DNA from: DASRDS01 sp035570055
GTDB lineage: Bacteria; Gemmatimonadota; Gemmatimonadetes; Gemmatimonadales; Gemmatimonadaceae
Assembly: GCA_035570055.1 (NCBI GenBank)
Contig: DATMLM010000060.1
Coordinates: forward strand, 1-64,000
DNA: 64,000 bases
Reading direction: 5' to 3'
Shown here: one piece after another, positions 25,380-32,788 of the stretch
Layout: every line of letters begins with the position of its first letter
Numbering within the stretch: the first letter of the stretch is position 1
Notes under the pieces: model-generated
What the model saw: only the letters and a program-made list of their open reading frames with translations
The model's database searches: none
What the model was told of the DNA's origin: nothing
Program-made: the position numbers and the translations under genes

Positions 25380-26621
25380 ATGTCGCTGTTCGAGGCCATC
25401 CGGCTGGCCCTGTCACAAATACGTGTTCAAAAGCTCAAGAGCGTGTTCACGCTCATGGGCGTCACCATCGGCGTCATGTTCTTGGTCGCCGTGGTCGCGG
25501 TCGTGAACGGGATGTCCAAGTATGTCGAGGACGATTTCGCGGGCAAGTTCCTCGGCATCAACACGTTCAACTTGCGCCGATTCCCCGACATCGGCGGTGA
25601 TGTCTCCGAAAAAACCTGGCGCGAGTGGAAACAGCGGCCGGTGATCACCGTCGACGACGCCCAGGCCGTCCGAGAGGGGCTTCCGCCGCAGGTCCGGTGG
25701 GCGATTCAGGACGCGCGGTGGGTATCGCCCCGGTCCGAATACTCGAAGGGTGGACCGCAAGTGATGCTCGAAGGTGTCACCGAGGATTATTTCGCGATCA
25801 AAGATCTGCGTGTCACCGCGGGCCGCATCTTCAACGCCGAGGAAGACACCTACGGCGCGTCGGTGGTGGTGATCGGGAAGACGGCGGCGGATCAGCTCTT
25901 CCCGCATCTCGATCCCATCGGGCGTGAGCTTCGCGTCGATGGCCTGCCGTTCACGGTGATTGGATTGCTCGAGAAGCAAGGATCGGTGTTCGGGCTCGAC
26001 CTCGACCGGCAGATTATCGGCCCGTTCCACTCGCCGATCGAGCATACGTTGCGCAGGTCAGCGGGTCTCTACGGCGTCGTCGTGCAAGCGCCTTCCGCGA
26101 GTGGATTGATCGACGCCGAGGATCGCGCGCGGGATGTCATGCGCCGCCGGCACAAGCTCCACCCGAGTGAGCCGGACAACTTCGTGTTCGAGACGTCGGA
26201 GTCGGCGCTCAGCGATTGGCGCGTGCTCAAGACGTTCATGGTGTGGGGCGGCCTCATCCTGCCGTCGGTCGGCCTCCTGGTCGGCGCGATCGTGATCATG
26301 AATATCATGCTCGTCGCGGTGGCTGAGCGGACGCGGGAGATCGGGATACGGAAGTCGCTGGGGGCGCGGCGGCGCGACATCATGGCCCAGTTCCTCGTGG
26401 AGGCCGCGACCCTGAGCTTGATCGGCGCCGGCATCGGCATCGCCTTGGGGCTCGGTCTCACGCAACTGGTTGCGACCCTGTCGCCATTGCCGGCGGCGAT
26501 CGCGCCGTGGTCGATCATCGTCGCGGTCGCACTCGGCGGCGGCGTAGGCATTGTCGCGGGGGCGTACCCGGCGAGCCGCGCCTCGCGCCTCGATCCCATC
26601 GTCGCGCTGCGATCGGAATGA
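25380..26621 (+). CDS. ABC transporter permease (MacB/FtsX family), first of a pair
   Basis: A 413-residue permease. It has a cytoplasmic start, TM1 (VFTLMGVTIGVMFLVAVVAVVNGM), a large periplasmic MacB-like domain (residues about 45-260), and three C-terminal helices with MLVAVAERTREIGIRKSLGARRRDIMAQFLVEAATLSLIGAGIGI, the FtsX signature, ending ASRLDPIVALRSE. Four-TM FtsX/MacB proteins drive mechanotransmission for lipoprotein, lipid or drug export together with a separate ATPase. No ATPase gene is adjacent. It starts 22 nt after cobU, so it is probably co-transcribed with cobQ-cobU, although no functional connection is evident. Confidence 0.88.
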   Translation: MSLFEAIRLALSQIRVQKLKSVFTLMGVTIGVMFLVAVVAVVNGMSKYVEDDFAGKFLGINTFNLRRFPDIGGDVSEKTWREWKQRPVITVDDAQAVREGLPPQVRWAIQDARWVSPRSEYSKGGPQVMLEGVTEDYFAIKDLRVTAGRIFNAEEDTYGASVVVIGKTAADQLFPHLDPIGRELRVDGLPFTVIGLLEKQGSVFGLDLDRQIIGPFHSPIEHTLRRSAGLYGVVVQAPSASGLIDAEDRARDVMRRRHKLHPSEPDNFVFETSESALSDWRVLKTFMVWGGLILPSVGLLVGAIVIMNIMLVAVAERTREIGIRKSLGARRRDIMAQFLVEAATLSLIGAGIGIALGLGLTQLVATLSPLPAAIAPWSIIVAVALGGGVGIVAGAYPASRASRLDPIVALRSE

Positions 26622-27862
26622 GCCGCTTTATTCTTGCCTTGGTAGAGGGCGTGATGATCGCGGTCGACGCGATCAAGTCGAACCGTGTGCGGGCGGGTCT
26701 CACCATCCTCGGCATTGCCGTCGGTGTGTTCGTCGTCACCGCGATGTCGGCCGCCGTGCACGGCATCAACAACGGCGTCGAGGCCGAATTGGCCGCCGCC
26801 GGGCCGACGACGTTCTACGTCACGCGCTGGCCGATGTCGGTGAATAGCTGCAATGGCTCGGCCGATAGTTGTCCCTGGCGGCACAATAGGCCGCTGTCGG
26901 TGGCCGAGGCGGCCCAGATTGGGGCGCTGTCGAGCGTGCACGCGGTCATCGTGCATGTGAATACGACGGCGTTGGCGCGGGTCAACGACCGGTCGTTGTC
27001 ATCCGTCAACGTCGACGCGTATACGCCCGGGTGGACGGAGGTCGATCCGTCGGTCATCGACTCGGGGCGGACGTTCACGCAGCGGGAGAACGACGGCGGG
27101 GCGCACGTCGCGCTCATTAATAGCGTGGTCGCGGAGGACTTCTTCCCGAGTGGGCCGGCCATCGGCAAGTTCATCTCGCTGGACAATGAGCCCTACCATG
27201 TCATTGGCGTCTATCACCAGCGCGGCAATCTCTTCGACCCCGCGAACAAGCCCAAGGTCGTGGTGCCATTCGAGACCGCGCGGCGGTCGCTCAAGGTCGA
27301 CATCCACTGGCTGGATTTGACGGTCAAGCCGAAAGAGGACGTCGCGCAGGACATCGCCATGGATGACGTGACCGCTACGCTGCGCGTGCATCGGGGCTTG
27401 AGGCCGGACGCGGGCAATACGTTCTTCATCTATGGCAACGAGAAGGTCATGGAGGTCTATAACCAGACCGTTCTCGTGTTCTTCCTCGTCATGCTCGTGC
27501 TGTCCGGGATCGGGCTCCTCGTTGGCGGCGTCGGGGTGGTCGCCATCATGATGATCAGCGTCACCGAGCGCACGCGCGAGATCGGCGTGCGGAAGGCGCT
27601 CGGGGCGACGCGCGGGGCGATTCTCTGGCAGTTCCTGGTCGAGGCGGCGACGCTGACCATGATCGGCGCCATCATCGGTCTCGTGGGCGGCGGGCTCGCC
27701 AGCTGGCTCATTCGGTCCATCTCGCCAGTCGAGGCGACGATCCCCGCGTTCGCGATCGTCGCCTCGCTCGGCGCCAGCGCCATCACCGGCATCTTCTTCG
27801 GGCTTCTGCCCGCCCTTCGCGCCTCCCGGCTCGACCCGGTTACCGCGCTGCGCTACGAATAG
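26618..27862 (+). CDS. ABC transporter permease (MacB/FtsX family), second of a pair
   Basis: A 414-residue paralogue of the preceding gene; the ATG at 26618 overlaps its stop (ATGA). TM1 (VRAGLTILGIAVGVFVVTAMSAAVHGI), a periplasmic domain with a small Cys pair (NSCNGSADSCPW, possibly a disulfide) and the C-terminal FtsX block MMISVTERTREIGVRKALGATRGAILWQFLVEAATLTMIGAIIGL, ending ASRLDPVTALRYE, are visible. The two permeases probably form a heterodimer. The MacB-type ATPase must be supplied from elsewhere. Confidence 0.88.
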   Translation: MSRFILALVEGVMIAVDAIKSNRVRAGLTILGIAVGVFVVTAMSAAVHGINNGVEAELAAAGPTTFYVTRWPMSVNSCNGSADSCPWRHNRPLSVAEAAQIGALSSVHAVIVHVNTTALARVNDRSLSSVNVDAYTPGWTEVDPSVIDSGRTFTQRENDGGAHVALINSVVAEDFFPSGPAIGKFISLDNEPYHVIGVYHQRGNLFDPANKPKVVVPFETARRSLKVDIHWLDLTVKPKEDVAQDIAMDDVTATLRVHRGLRPDAGNTFFIYGNEKVMEVYNQTVLVFFLVMLVLSGIGLLVGGVGVVAIMMISVTERTREIGVRKALGATRGAILWQFLVEAATLTMIGAIIGLVGGGLASWLIRSISPVEATIPAFAIVASLGASAITGIFFGLLPALRASRLDPVTALRYE

Positions 27863-27875
27863 CGCACCGCGCGGG

Positions 27876-28472
27876 TTACTCCGAGGCGGCGGCGCCGGTC
27901 GGCACGCCCACGTCGTTCCCGTCCGACACGGTGTTGTTCGCGGTCGTCGCGCCAATGTTCGCGGCGGACGGCAGGTCGAGCGAGCCGTTCTGCTCGAAGA
28001 ACGCCGACATCATGTTGTGATCGCGAACGTAGTCGGCGTCGGTGTAGGCCCAGGGACGCAGGTGGCACTTCGCCTCGAAGTACTCGGGCGGGTGACCGCC
28101 GACGCCGTCGAGGAGATAGTGCATCATCTCGTGCTCGACGACCATCGGGTCGGCGAGCGACTCGGAGCCAATCCAGATCTGACGGGTCCAGTAGTTCGTC
28201 ATGGCGAGAACCGGCTGGCCCTGGCTATCGAGCACGTAGTCCGTGGGGCTCTTCTGGACGTGATAGTAGAAGCGCAGCGCCGAGTAGTCGCGGTGCAGGC
28301 CGGAGCACTCTTCGGCCTGAATGAACAGCGTACGATACCAGCCTGGCGGAGCGAATTTATCCCACTGCGCCGTGTCGGGCTTTGCCGGCGCGAGCATGTT
28401 GTCGAGATATCCGCACCCGGTCAGACCGAAGGTGCAAGCAATCAAGGCGAGTTTTCGGGCGGCGTTTATCAT
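27876..28472 (-). CDS. Lipoprotein with HExxH motif, putative zinc metalloprotease-like
   Basis: A 198-residue protein with signal MINAARKLALIACTFGLTGC (lipobox LTGC, Cys20). Around residues 114-118 it has VVEHEMMHYLL, the HExxH signature of zincins, followed by GGHPPEYFEAKCH, where the downstream Glu or His could be a third ligand. Six Cys residues and many aromatics lie in the 50-140 region. The C-terminal 40 residues are Ala/Asn/Thr-rich and probably disordered. It may be a membrane-anchored minimal peptidase or an inactive relative; I do not recognise the family. It converges on the permease pair with a 13-nt gap. Confidence 0.65.
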   Translation of the reverse strand: MINAARKLALIACTFGLTGCGYLDNMLAPAKPDTAQWDKFAPPGWYRTLFIQAEECSGLHRDYSALRFYYHVQKSPTDYVLDSQGQPVLAMTNYWTRQIWIGSESLADPMVVEHEMMHYLLDGVGGHPPEYFEAKCHLRPWAYTDADYVRDHNMMSAFFEQNGSLDLPSAANIGATTANNTVSDGNDVGVPTGAAASE

Positions 28473-28554
28473 GGGATTAAAGGTGCCTCATGAGCAACCT
28501 TTAAGCCGCGAGCCCGATCACATGAGTATGTCCTTATCGTCAGTCACGACGACG

Positions 28555-28690
28555 CATCCGTGCAGGGCAAGATGCCTGGTGGTGGGGGTTCCGCCGCGCC
28601 TAGCTGGCCGTAACTCACCGGCGAGATGCAAACGCGGCGGGGCAACGATCAGGGGTAGCTGGGGGCTACCGACGGTCGATGCTCCCACCG
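28555..28690. other. Structured non-coding intergenic segment
   Basis: The 246-nt gap 28473-28718 has no convincing ORF but dense pairing potential. CCGCCGCG (28591-28598) pairs with CGCGGCGG (28633-28640). Inside is GCCG/CGGC. Downstream, GGTAGC (28654-28659) pairs with GCTACC around a TGGGG loop. On the plus strand, GCAGGGCAA, GATGCAAAC and the final GGTAGC hairpin recall parts of c-di-GMP-I (GEMM) riboswitches, but the middle is too long and there is no plus-strand gene close downstream. Read on the minus strand it would be the leader of the HExxH lipoprotein gene. It may be a leader structure, a small RNA or chance pairing in GC-rich DNA. Confidence 0.3.
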
Positions 28691-28718
28691 CGGCTCGGAC
28701 GCAACACTTTCGATGACC

Positions 28719-28973
28719 CTACACCACCGACCTGCGCCCCGATAGCATCCGAGCGATCGCCACTAGGATGCACGCACCCAGGATCGCGACGATGATCGTG
28801 TAGATCAACCCGCCGCCCCCAAAGCCGAGCGCGGTCACGATCCATCCACCGATGACGGCACCGACGATGCCGAGAACGATGTCCATGAGCGGCCCGTAGC
28901 CCGCTCCACGCATGATCTTGCCTGTTGCCCAGCCCGCGATCAGGCCGACGATGACCCACCAGATGATATTCAT
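28719..28973 (-). CDS. GlsB/YeaQ/YmgE family stress-response membrane protein
   Basis: An 84-residue protein of three transmembrane helices: WWVIVGLIAGWATGKIMRGAGYGPLMDIVLGIVGAVIGGWIVTALGF, then GGGLIYTIIVAILGACILVAIARMLSG. The GxxAGWxxGKxxxGxGxGxxxDixlGixGAxxGG pattern defines the transglycosylase-associated protein family, a small membrane protein family often induced by general stress. Function is not established. It is divergent from the RcnR-like regulator across 89 nt that contain the inverted repeat at 29025-29045, so the metal sensor may control it. Confidence 0.88.
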   Translation of the reverse strand: MNIIWWVIVGLIAGWATGKIMRGAGYGPLMDIVLGIVGAVIGGWIVTALGFGGGGLIYTIIVAILGACILVAIARMLSGRRSVV

Positions 28974-29024
28974 GCCGTTCCATAACGCATTAGGGGTGCC
29001 AGGGTCGTCCCCGAATGCCTAGCC

Positions 29025-29045
29025 GTATACCCTTCCTTGGTATAC
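29025..29045. promoter_or_regulatory. Inverted-repeat operator candidate for the RcnR-like regulator
   Basis: GTATACC (29025-29031) and GGTATAC (29039-29045) form a perfect 7-bp inverted repeat around a 7-nt spacer, 18 nt before the regulator start. RcnR/FrmR-type operators have short A/T-containing arms flanking a G/C tract (for example TACT-G6-N-AGTA in E. coli). The arms and total length here resemble that arrangement, but the spacer is mixed. Autoregulation, and possibly control of the divergent membrane-protein gene, is inferred. Confidence 0.55.
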
Positions 29046-29062
29046 CATTCGGCATGGCCCAC

Positions 29063-29341
29063 ATGTCTCACACCGTGCGCGAGAAGCAGAAGCTCATCAA
29101 TCGCATCAAGCGCATACGGGGTCAGGTCGCGGCCGTCGAGGAGCTCTTGGCCGAGGACATCGACTGCGAGCGGGCTCTGCACACGCTCGCCGCGTGCCGG
29201 GGTGCGATCAACGCGCTAATGGCCGAGATTCTCGAGGATCACGTGCGGTATCACGTCCTACCGCCGGACTCGGAGCCCGACTCCCACGAGCATCAAGCTG
29301 CCGAGCAGCTCGTGGATATCATTCGCAGCTATCTGAGATAA
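29063..29341 (+). CDS. CsoR/RcnR-family metal-responsive repressor (RcnR-like)
   Basis: A 92-residue all-helical repressor of the DUF156 family. The ATG at 29063 gives MSHTVREKQKLINRIKRIRGQ, which closely matches the N terminus I recall for E. coli RcnR. In that numbering His3, Cys35, His60 and His64 are all present, the four-residue fingerprint of the Ni(II)/Co(II) sensor RcnR; FrmR-type formaldehyde sensors lack His3 and His64. An in-frame ATG at 29054 would add MAH and displace the N-terminal ligand, so 29063 is preferred. Metal binding should release DNA. No RcnA-type exporter is adjacent. The 3' end overlaps the convergent serine hydrolase by 13 nt. Confidence 0.88.
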   Translation: MSHTVREKQKLINRIKRIRGQVAAVEELLAEDIDCERALHTLAACRGAINALMAEILEDHVRYHVLPPDSEPDSHEHQAAEQLVDIIRSYLR

Positions 29342-30456
29342 TCGAAGGCCTTCTCGCGTAGCGCGTCGTAGCCTGCGGCTGTCGCGCCGGAGTTCTCGGC
29401 GTGCGTCGTGTTCAACGAGCCGACGATGGCTTTTCCGTTGGCCGGGTTGATAAAGAGAAAGCTGCGGTAGCCCGCCTGCTCGCCCGTGTGGCCGACGAAC
29501 GTGACGTTTCCGCGCGGGAAGATGAAAAACGACAGGCCCATGGAAGAACCCGCGGCCGGGGTTTCTGGCCACGAGCCTGGTTCGATCCGAACGACCGGGC
29601 GCCACATCTCGTCGAGCGTGGCGCGGGAGAGGATCGATGGGGTCGCCGACGTCAGGAAGCCGACGTAGCGCGCCATGTCGGCGAGTGGGGCGTTGAGGCC
29701 GCTGTTGGCGGTCGTGATGCCCGTGTCGAAATCCCTGCCGTTCGCGGTGACGACGCCATTGGTCACCGTGTAGTTGTTCGATCGGTGCGCTTCCAAGTAA
29801 TACGGCGTGACGTTCATGTAGCTGTGCGTCATGCCGAGGGGCATGAAGATATTCTTCACGATGTAGAGCGCGTACGGGTCACCCGAGAGTGACTCGATCA
29901 CGCGGCCCAAATATATGAAGCCCGGGTTCGAGTACGAGTAGCGGGCGCCAGGACGGAACGCGAGCTGCTGGTAGGGCATCATCGCCACCAACTGCTCCCA
30001 ACGCGCCGGCTCGAACGGCTCCCAGGGCAAGCCCTGTTTGTACGGCCACGTCGGGTTTTGGAAGCCGGCGCTATGGGACAACAACTGCTTCAGCGTCACA
30101 TCGCGGACACTTCCCGAGTCGGCGTGGATGGCGAGGAGCTCCGGGCAGTAATCGACGATGTGATCGTCGAGCGAGAGCCGATGACGCTCGCGCAACTGCA
30201 TCATCGCCACGGCCGTGAACGTTTTCGTGATCGACGCCCAATGAAATATGGTGTTGCTGTCGATCGCCTCGTGGCGCTCGCGGTCGGCCATGCCGACGCC
30301 GTGCCATTCGGTGATCCGGCCGTGGTCGACGACGACGTAGGCGCCGCCGACGACGCTGTCGTCGTGCACATACTTGTCGAACGCCGCGCGAAAATCTTGC
30401 GCGGCGAGTGGGGCCGCGACCAGGGTCGCGAGCGCGAGGAGGGGAGTGGATCTCAC
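29329..30456 (-). CDS. Serine hydrolase, beta-lactamase class C / penicillin-binding-protein family, exported
   Basis: The GTG at 30456 begins a clean signal peptide (VRSTPLLALATLVAAPLAAQ) with GGAG upstream; a TTG at 30492 is an alternative. The 375-residue protein has SITK (catalytic Ser and Lys, in WASITKTFTAVAMMQL), the YSN motif in RPGARYSYSNPGFIYLG and the C-terminal HTG motif in VGHTGEQAGYRS. These are the three active-site elements of the beta-lactamase/esterase/D-alanyl peptidase superfamily. The physiological substrate is unknown; esterase or peptidase activity is as likely as beta-lactamase. The protein is periplasmic. Confidence 0.88.
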   Translation of the reverse strand: MRSTPLLALATLVAAPLAAQDFRAAFDKYVHDDSVVGGAYVVVDHGRITEWHGVGMADRERHEAIDSNTIFHWASITKTFTAVAMMQLRERHRLSLDDHIVDYCPELLAIHADSGSVRDVTLKQLLSHSAGFQNPTWPYKQGLPWEPFEPARWEQLVAMMPYQQLAFRPGARYSYSNPGFIYLGRVIESLSGDPYALYIVKNIFMPLGMTHSYMNVTPYYLEAHRSNNYTVTNGVVTANGRDFDTGITTANSGLNAPLADMARYVGFLTSATPSILSRATLDEMWRPVVRIEPGSWPETPAAGSSMGLSFFIFPRGNVTFVGHTGEQAGYRSFLFINPANGKAIVGSLNTTHAENSGATAAGYDALREKAFDYLR

Positions 30457-30521
30457 GCGCCATAATGTCTCCGCCCAGCTGGGGTGGCGCAACGAGGGTC
30501 AGCGAGGCAAGCCTTCAGGCG

Positions 30522-31502
30522 ATGCGCGGTGTCATTCTCATCGGCTGTTTAGCCGCTGGGCCTCTCCTGGCTCAGACCGAGTACCATGAGCTCGAGTCCG
30601 GCCGGCCGGCCACCGTCGAAGACGCGTACGTGACCGCGCGCCAGGCGATCGAGCTGCAGTTGGCGCCCGTGACGGTCGAGCAGTTCGGGAACGGACTCAC
30701 ACGGGCGACGCTCGAGCCGGCCGTGAGATATGGCATCCTGCCGCGTACAGACATCGAGCTCATCGCGCCGTTCATCTTCCGGGAACGCGGCGAGACACCC
30801 TCGCATGGGGTCACGCAGTTCGGCATTGCGGCACAATACAACTTCAATAACGAGAGCCCGGTGGTGCCCGCGTTCGCGCTCAAGGCCGAGGTGGCGTTTC
30901 CCGCCGGCGGGGCGCCGACGAGTGGCACCTTGTACGAGGGTCGAGCGATCGCGACGAAATCCTTATTCGACGGGCTGCGGTTGCATGTCAACGTCGGTTT
31001 TAGCTCGTATCACGTAGCGCCTCCGCCTCCCCCGCCGGTTACCTGCTCAAAGAACTGCCCGCCGCCACCGCCGCCAACGCCTGACTATCCGTGCGGCATC
31101 GTCGACACGCGGCCGACTGAGATTTCGGAGGCCGACGTCGACGCCAATATCGCGCGGATCGCCGCCGCAACGAGTGCCGCCACGACCGCCGCGGCGTCGA
31201 ACGGTCAAACCAATGGCAACGTGCTGCTGCTTGGCGCGGCGGTCGACAAGAGCTTCCCACTGATGTCGCTCCTCGTCGTCGGCGACTTCGTGGTCGAGCA
31301 ATACAGCAACGGCCTCCCGAGGCCCGCTGATTTTACGAGTGATATTGGATTCAGGAAGCAGATCTCGCCGCGGTTCGTGCTCGACGCTGGCATTGGGCGG
31401 CTGTTCAAGGGGCTGCGGCCCGCTTGGCTCTTCACGGTCGGGACAACCTACACGTTCTCGATTCCCGCGCTCGTGCCGGAGGCGCGACCTGGTGCGCATT
31501 AG
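30522..31502 (+). CDS. Predicted outer-membrane beta-barrel protein with Pro/Cys insert
   Basis: A 326-residue protein with signal MRGVILIGCLAAGPLLAQ and alternating beta-strand sequence typical of small barrels (RATLEPAVRYGILPRTDIELIAPFIFRE, FGIAAQYNFN, FALKAEVAFPAG, HVNVGFSSYHV, LDAGIGRLFKGLRPAWLFTVGTTYTF). The pattern resembles the transporter/phenol-meta family of outer-membrane proteins. Between two strands is an insert PPPPPPVTCSKNCPPPPPP followed by CGIVDTRPTE and an Ala/Thr-rich helix, probably an extracellular loop with a disulfide. It is divergent from the serine hydrolase and overlaps the next gene by 11 nt. Function is unknown. Confidence 0.68.
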   Translation: MRGVILIGCLAAGPLLAQTEYHELESGRPATVEDAYVTARQAIELQLAPVTVEQFGNGLTRATLEPAVRYGILPRTDIELIAPFIFRERGETPSHGVTQFGIAAQYNFNNESPVVPAFALKAEVAFPAGGAPTSGTLYEGRAIATKSLFDGLRLHVNVGFSSYHVAPPPPPPVTCSKNCPPPPPPTPDYPCGIVDTRPTEISEADVDANIARIAAATSAATTAAASNGQTNGNVLLLGAAVDKSFPLMSLLVVGDFVVEQYSNGLPRPADFTSDIGFRKQISPRFVLDAGIGRLFKGLRPAWLFTVGTTYTFSIPALVPEARPGAH

Positions 31503-32442
31503 GGCGATCCTTGCGGCGATTCTCTTAGGCGGGTGTGTGTATTACGAGCAGACGTACATGCCTGCGCCGCACAACTGGGCGTTTCGGCACACGTACCCGA
31601 CGGCGGATCGACTCTTCAACGCGTTCGATTACGGCCACGCGATCGTCTACGAGGAGCTGATCGCGCATCCCAATGGGCCGGTCAGTCGGATCGAGCAGGA
31701 TCGATTCACCTTCATCGTCGACCATCTGTTGGTGCACCCGCCTGCCGTGCCGCTCGACGAGGAGGCGATCGGGCCACGCTATGCGCAGCTCCTGCCCGAG
31801 GCGCACGAGATGTTCGAGTGGGCGCACATCCTGCACCGGCAGATCTACGACATCTGGGCCGACGACAACATTCCGCCGGCGGCGAAGGACAGCGCGGTGG
31901 CGACTGTGGTCCGGTACTATCGCTCACGCGGCGATCTGGCGTTCAGCGCGACGCCCAAGAGCATGTCGCTCATGGACGGCCAGTTCTATTCGAAGGCATT
32001 TCGGAAGACGTATCCGAAGTTCACGGGCCTCTTGTGGTCGTATCACTGGATGCAGATCGTGCTGTACGACGCGCTGATGCGAGGGGCGACGCCGGCCCAG
32101 CGCCAGGCGAATGTCGACACGGTCGTGCGGCGATTTCGGGCGATGCTCGAGGATCCGCCGGCGCATATGCCGAGCGTCATGCCGATGACGGCCGCGATCG
32201 CGCCGGAGTTCGCCGAGCGGTATCCGGAGGCGGCGATCATCTTCGATAACCTGCACGCGTTTCACGATGTCGTCGCCGACATTCTCGCGTCGCCCGATGT
32301 GCCGGCCTCGCGGAAGCGCGCCGAAGTGCTCGCGGCGGCGGCGCGCTATCGCGATGGGACGTCCTCGGTCACATCAGTCGCCGACTGGCGGCAGATGTCG
32401 ACGATGATGGGTGTCGCCCAGATGGGCGGGGTCCCCTGGTGA
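31492..32442 (+). CDS. Hypothetical lipoprotein, about 316 residues
   Basis: The GTG at 31492 overlaps the previous gene and gives VRIRAILAAILLGGCVYYEQ, a lipoprotein signal with lipobox LGGC. The remainder is helical and rich in His/Tyr/Trp: HNWAFRHTYPTADRLFNAFDYGHAIVYEEL, EAHEMFEWAHILHRQIYDIWADD and TGLLWSYHWMQIVLYDALMRG. The regularly placed HxxxE, ExxH and HxxQ pairs suggest a metal or heme site, but no known motif is complete. I do not recognise the family. The overlap with the upstream barrel gene suggests the two work together in the envelope. Confidence 0.65.
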   Translation: MRIRAILAAILLGGCVYYEQTYMPAPHNWAFRHTYPTADRLFNAFDYGHAIVYEELIAHPNGPVSRIEQDRFTFIVDHLLVHPPAVPLDEEAIGPRYAQLLPEAHEMFEWAHILHRQIYDIWADDNIPPAAKDSAVATVVRYYRSRGDLAFSATPKSMSLMDGQFYSKAFRKTYPKFTGLLWSYHWMQIVLYDALMRGATPAQRQANVDTVVRRFRAMLEDPPAHMPSVMPMTAAIAPEFAERYPEAAIIFDNLHAFHDVVADILASPDVPASRKRAEVLAAAARYRDGTSSVTSVADWRQMSTMMGVAQMGGVPW

Positions 32443-32464
32443 GCCGCCCGCGTTACCGTTCGGT

Positions 32465-32788
32465 ATGAATCCTTACGTCCTGAAGGTCAACGGACAAACC
32501 GTCGGCAGCTTCAGCGAAGCCAGCGGCCTGACGAGCGACACGAACGTCGTCGAGTACCGGGAAGGCGACGACGGCGGGCTGTTCGTGAGGAAGCTTCCGA
32601 CGGGAACCGGGCCAACGCGGATCACGTTGACGCGCGGCGTGATCTCCAATCCGGGGCTTTCCGCCTGGCTCAAGAACGCCCGCGGCCCGCACCACCTGAC
32701 GATCGCGCAGGTCAACGCCACCGGCGCGATCGTCTGGTCCCGTGAGATCAAGAACGGTGTGCTGATCACCAAGCCCCATCATACCTGA
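32465..32788 (+). CDS. Short phage/CIS tail-tube-like protein (gp19/TIGR02241-like)
   Basis: A 107-residue protein starting MNPYVLKVNGQTVGSFSEASGL. The pattern F-x-V-x-x-x-G-x-x-VGxFSEaSGL...VVEYREGddgg-x-v-RKLPg...ITLtRGv is that of contractile-injection-system and phage tail-tube proteins. Normal tube subunits are about 140-170 residues and continue with an AWPxKWxGPxLNA-type region; this one stops after EIKNGVLITKPHHT, so it is short. No sheath, baseplate, ATPase or spike gene lies in the window. It may be a domesticated tail-tube fold or a stray paralogue. The 3' end overlaps the convergent TonB receptor gene by 23 nt. Confidence 0.72.
   Translation: MNPYVLKVNGQTVGSFSEASGLTSDTNVVEYREGDDGGLFVRKLPTGTGPTRITLTRGVISNPGLSAWLKNARGPHHLTIAQVNATGAIVWSREIKNGVLITKPHHT

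Noticed and set aside
28555..28690. Call as a c-di-GMP-I riboswitch
   Set aside because: Only fragments of the consensus are present, the first stem would be far too long, and no plus-strand gene lies close downstream; kept as an unassigned structured region.
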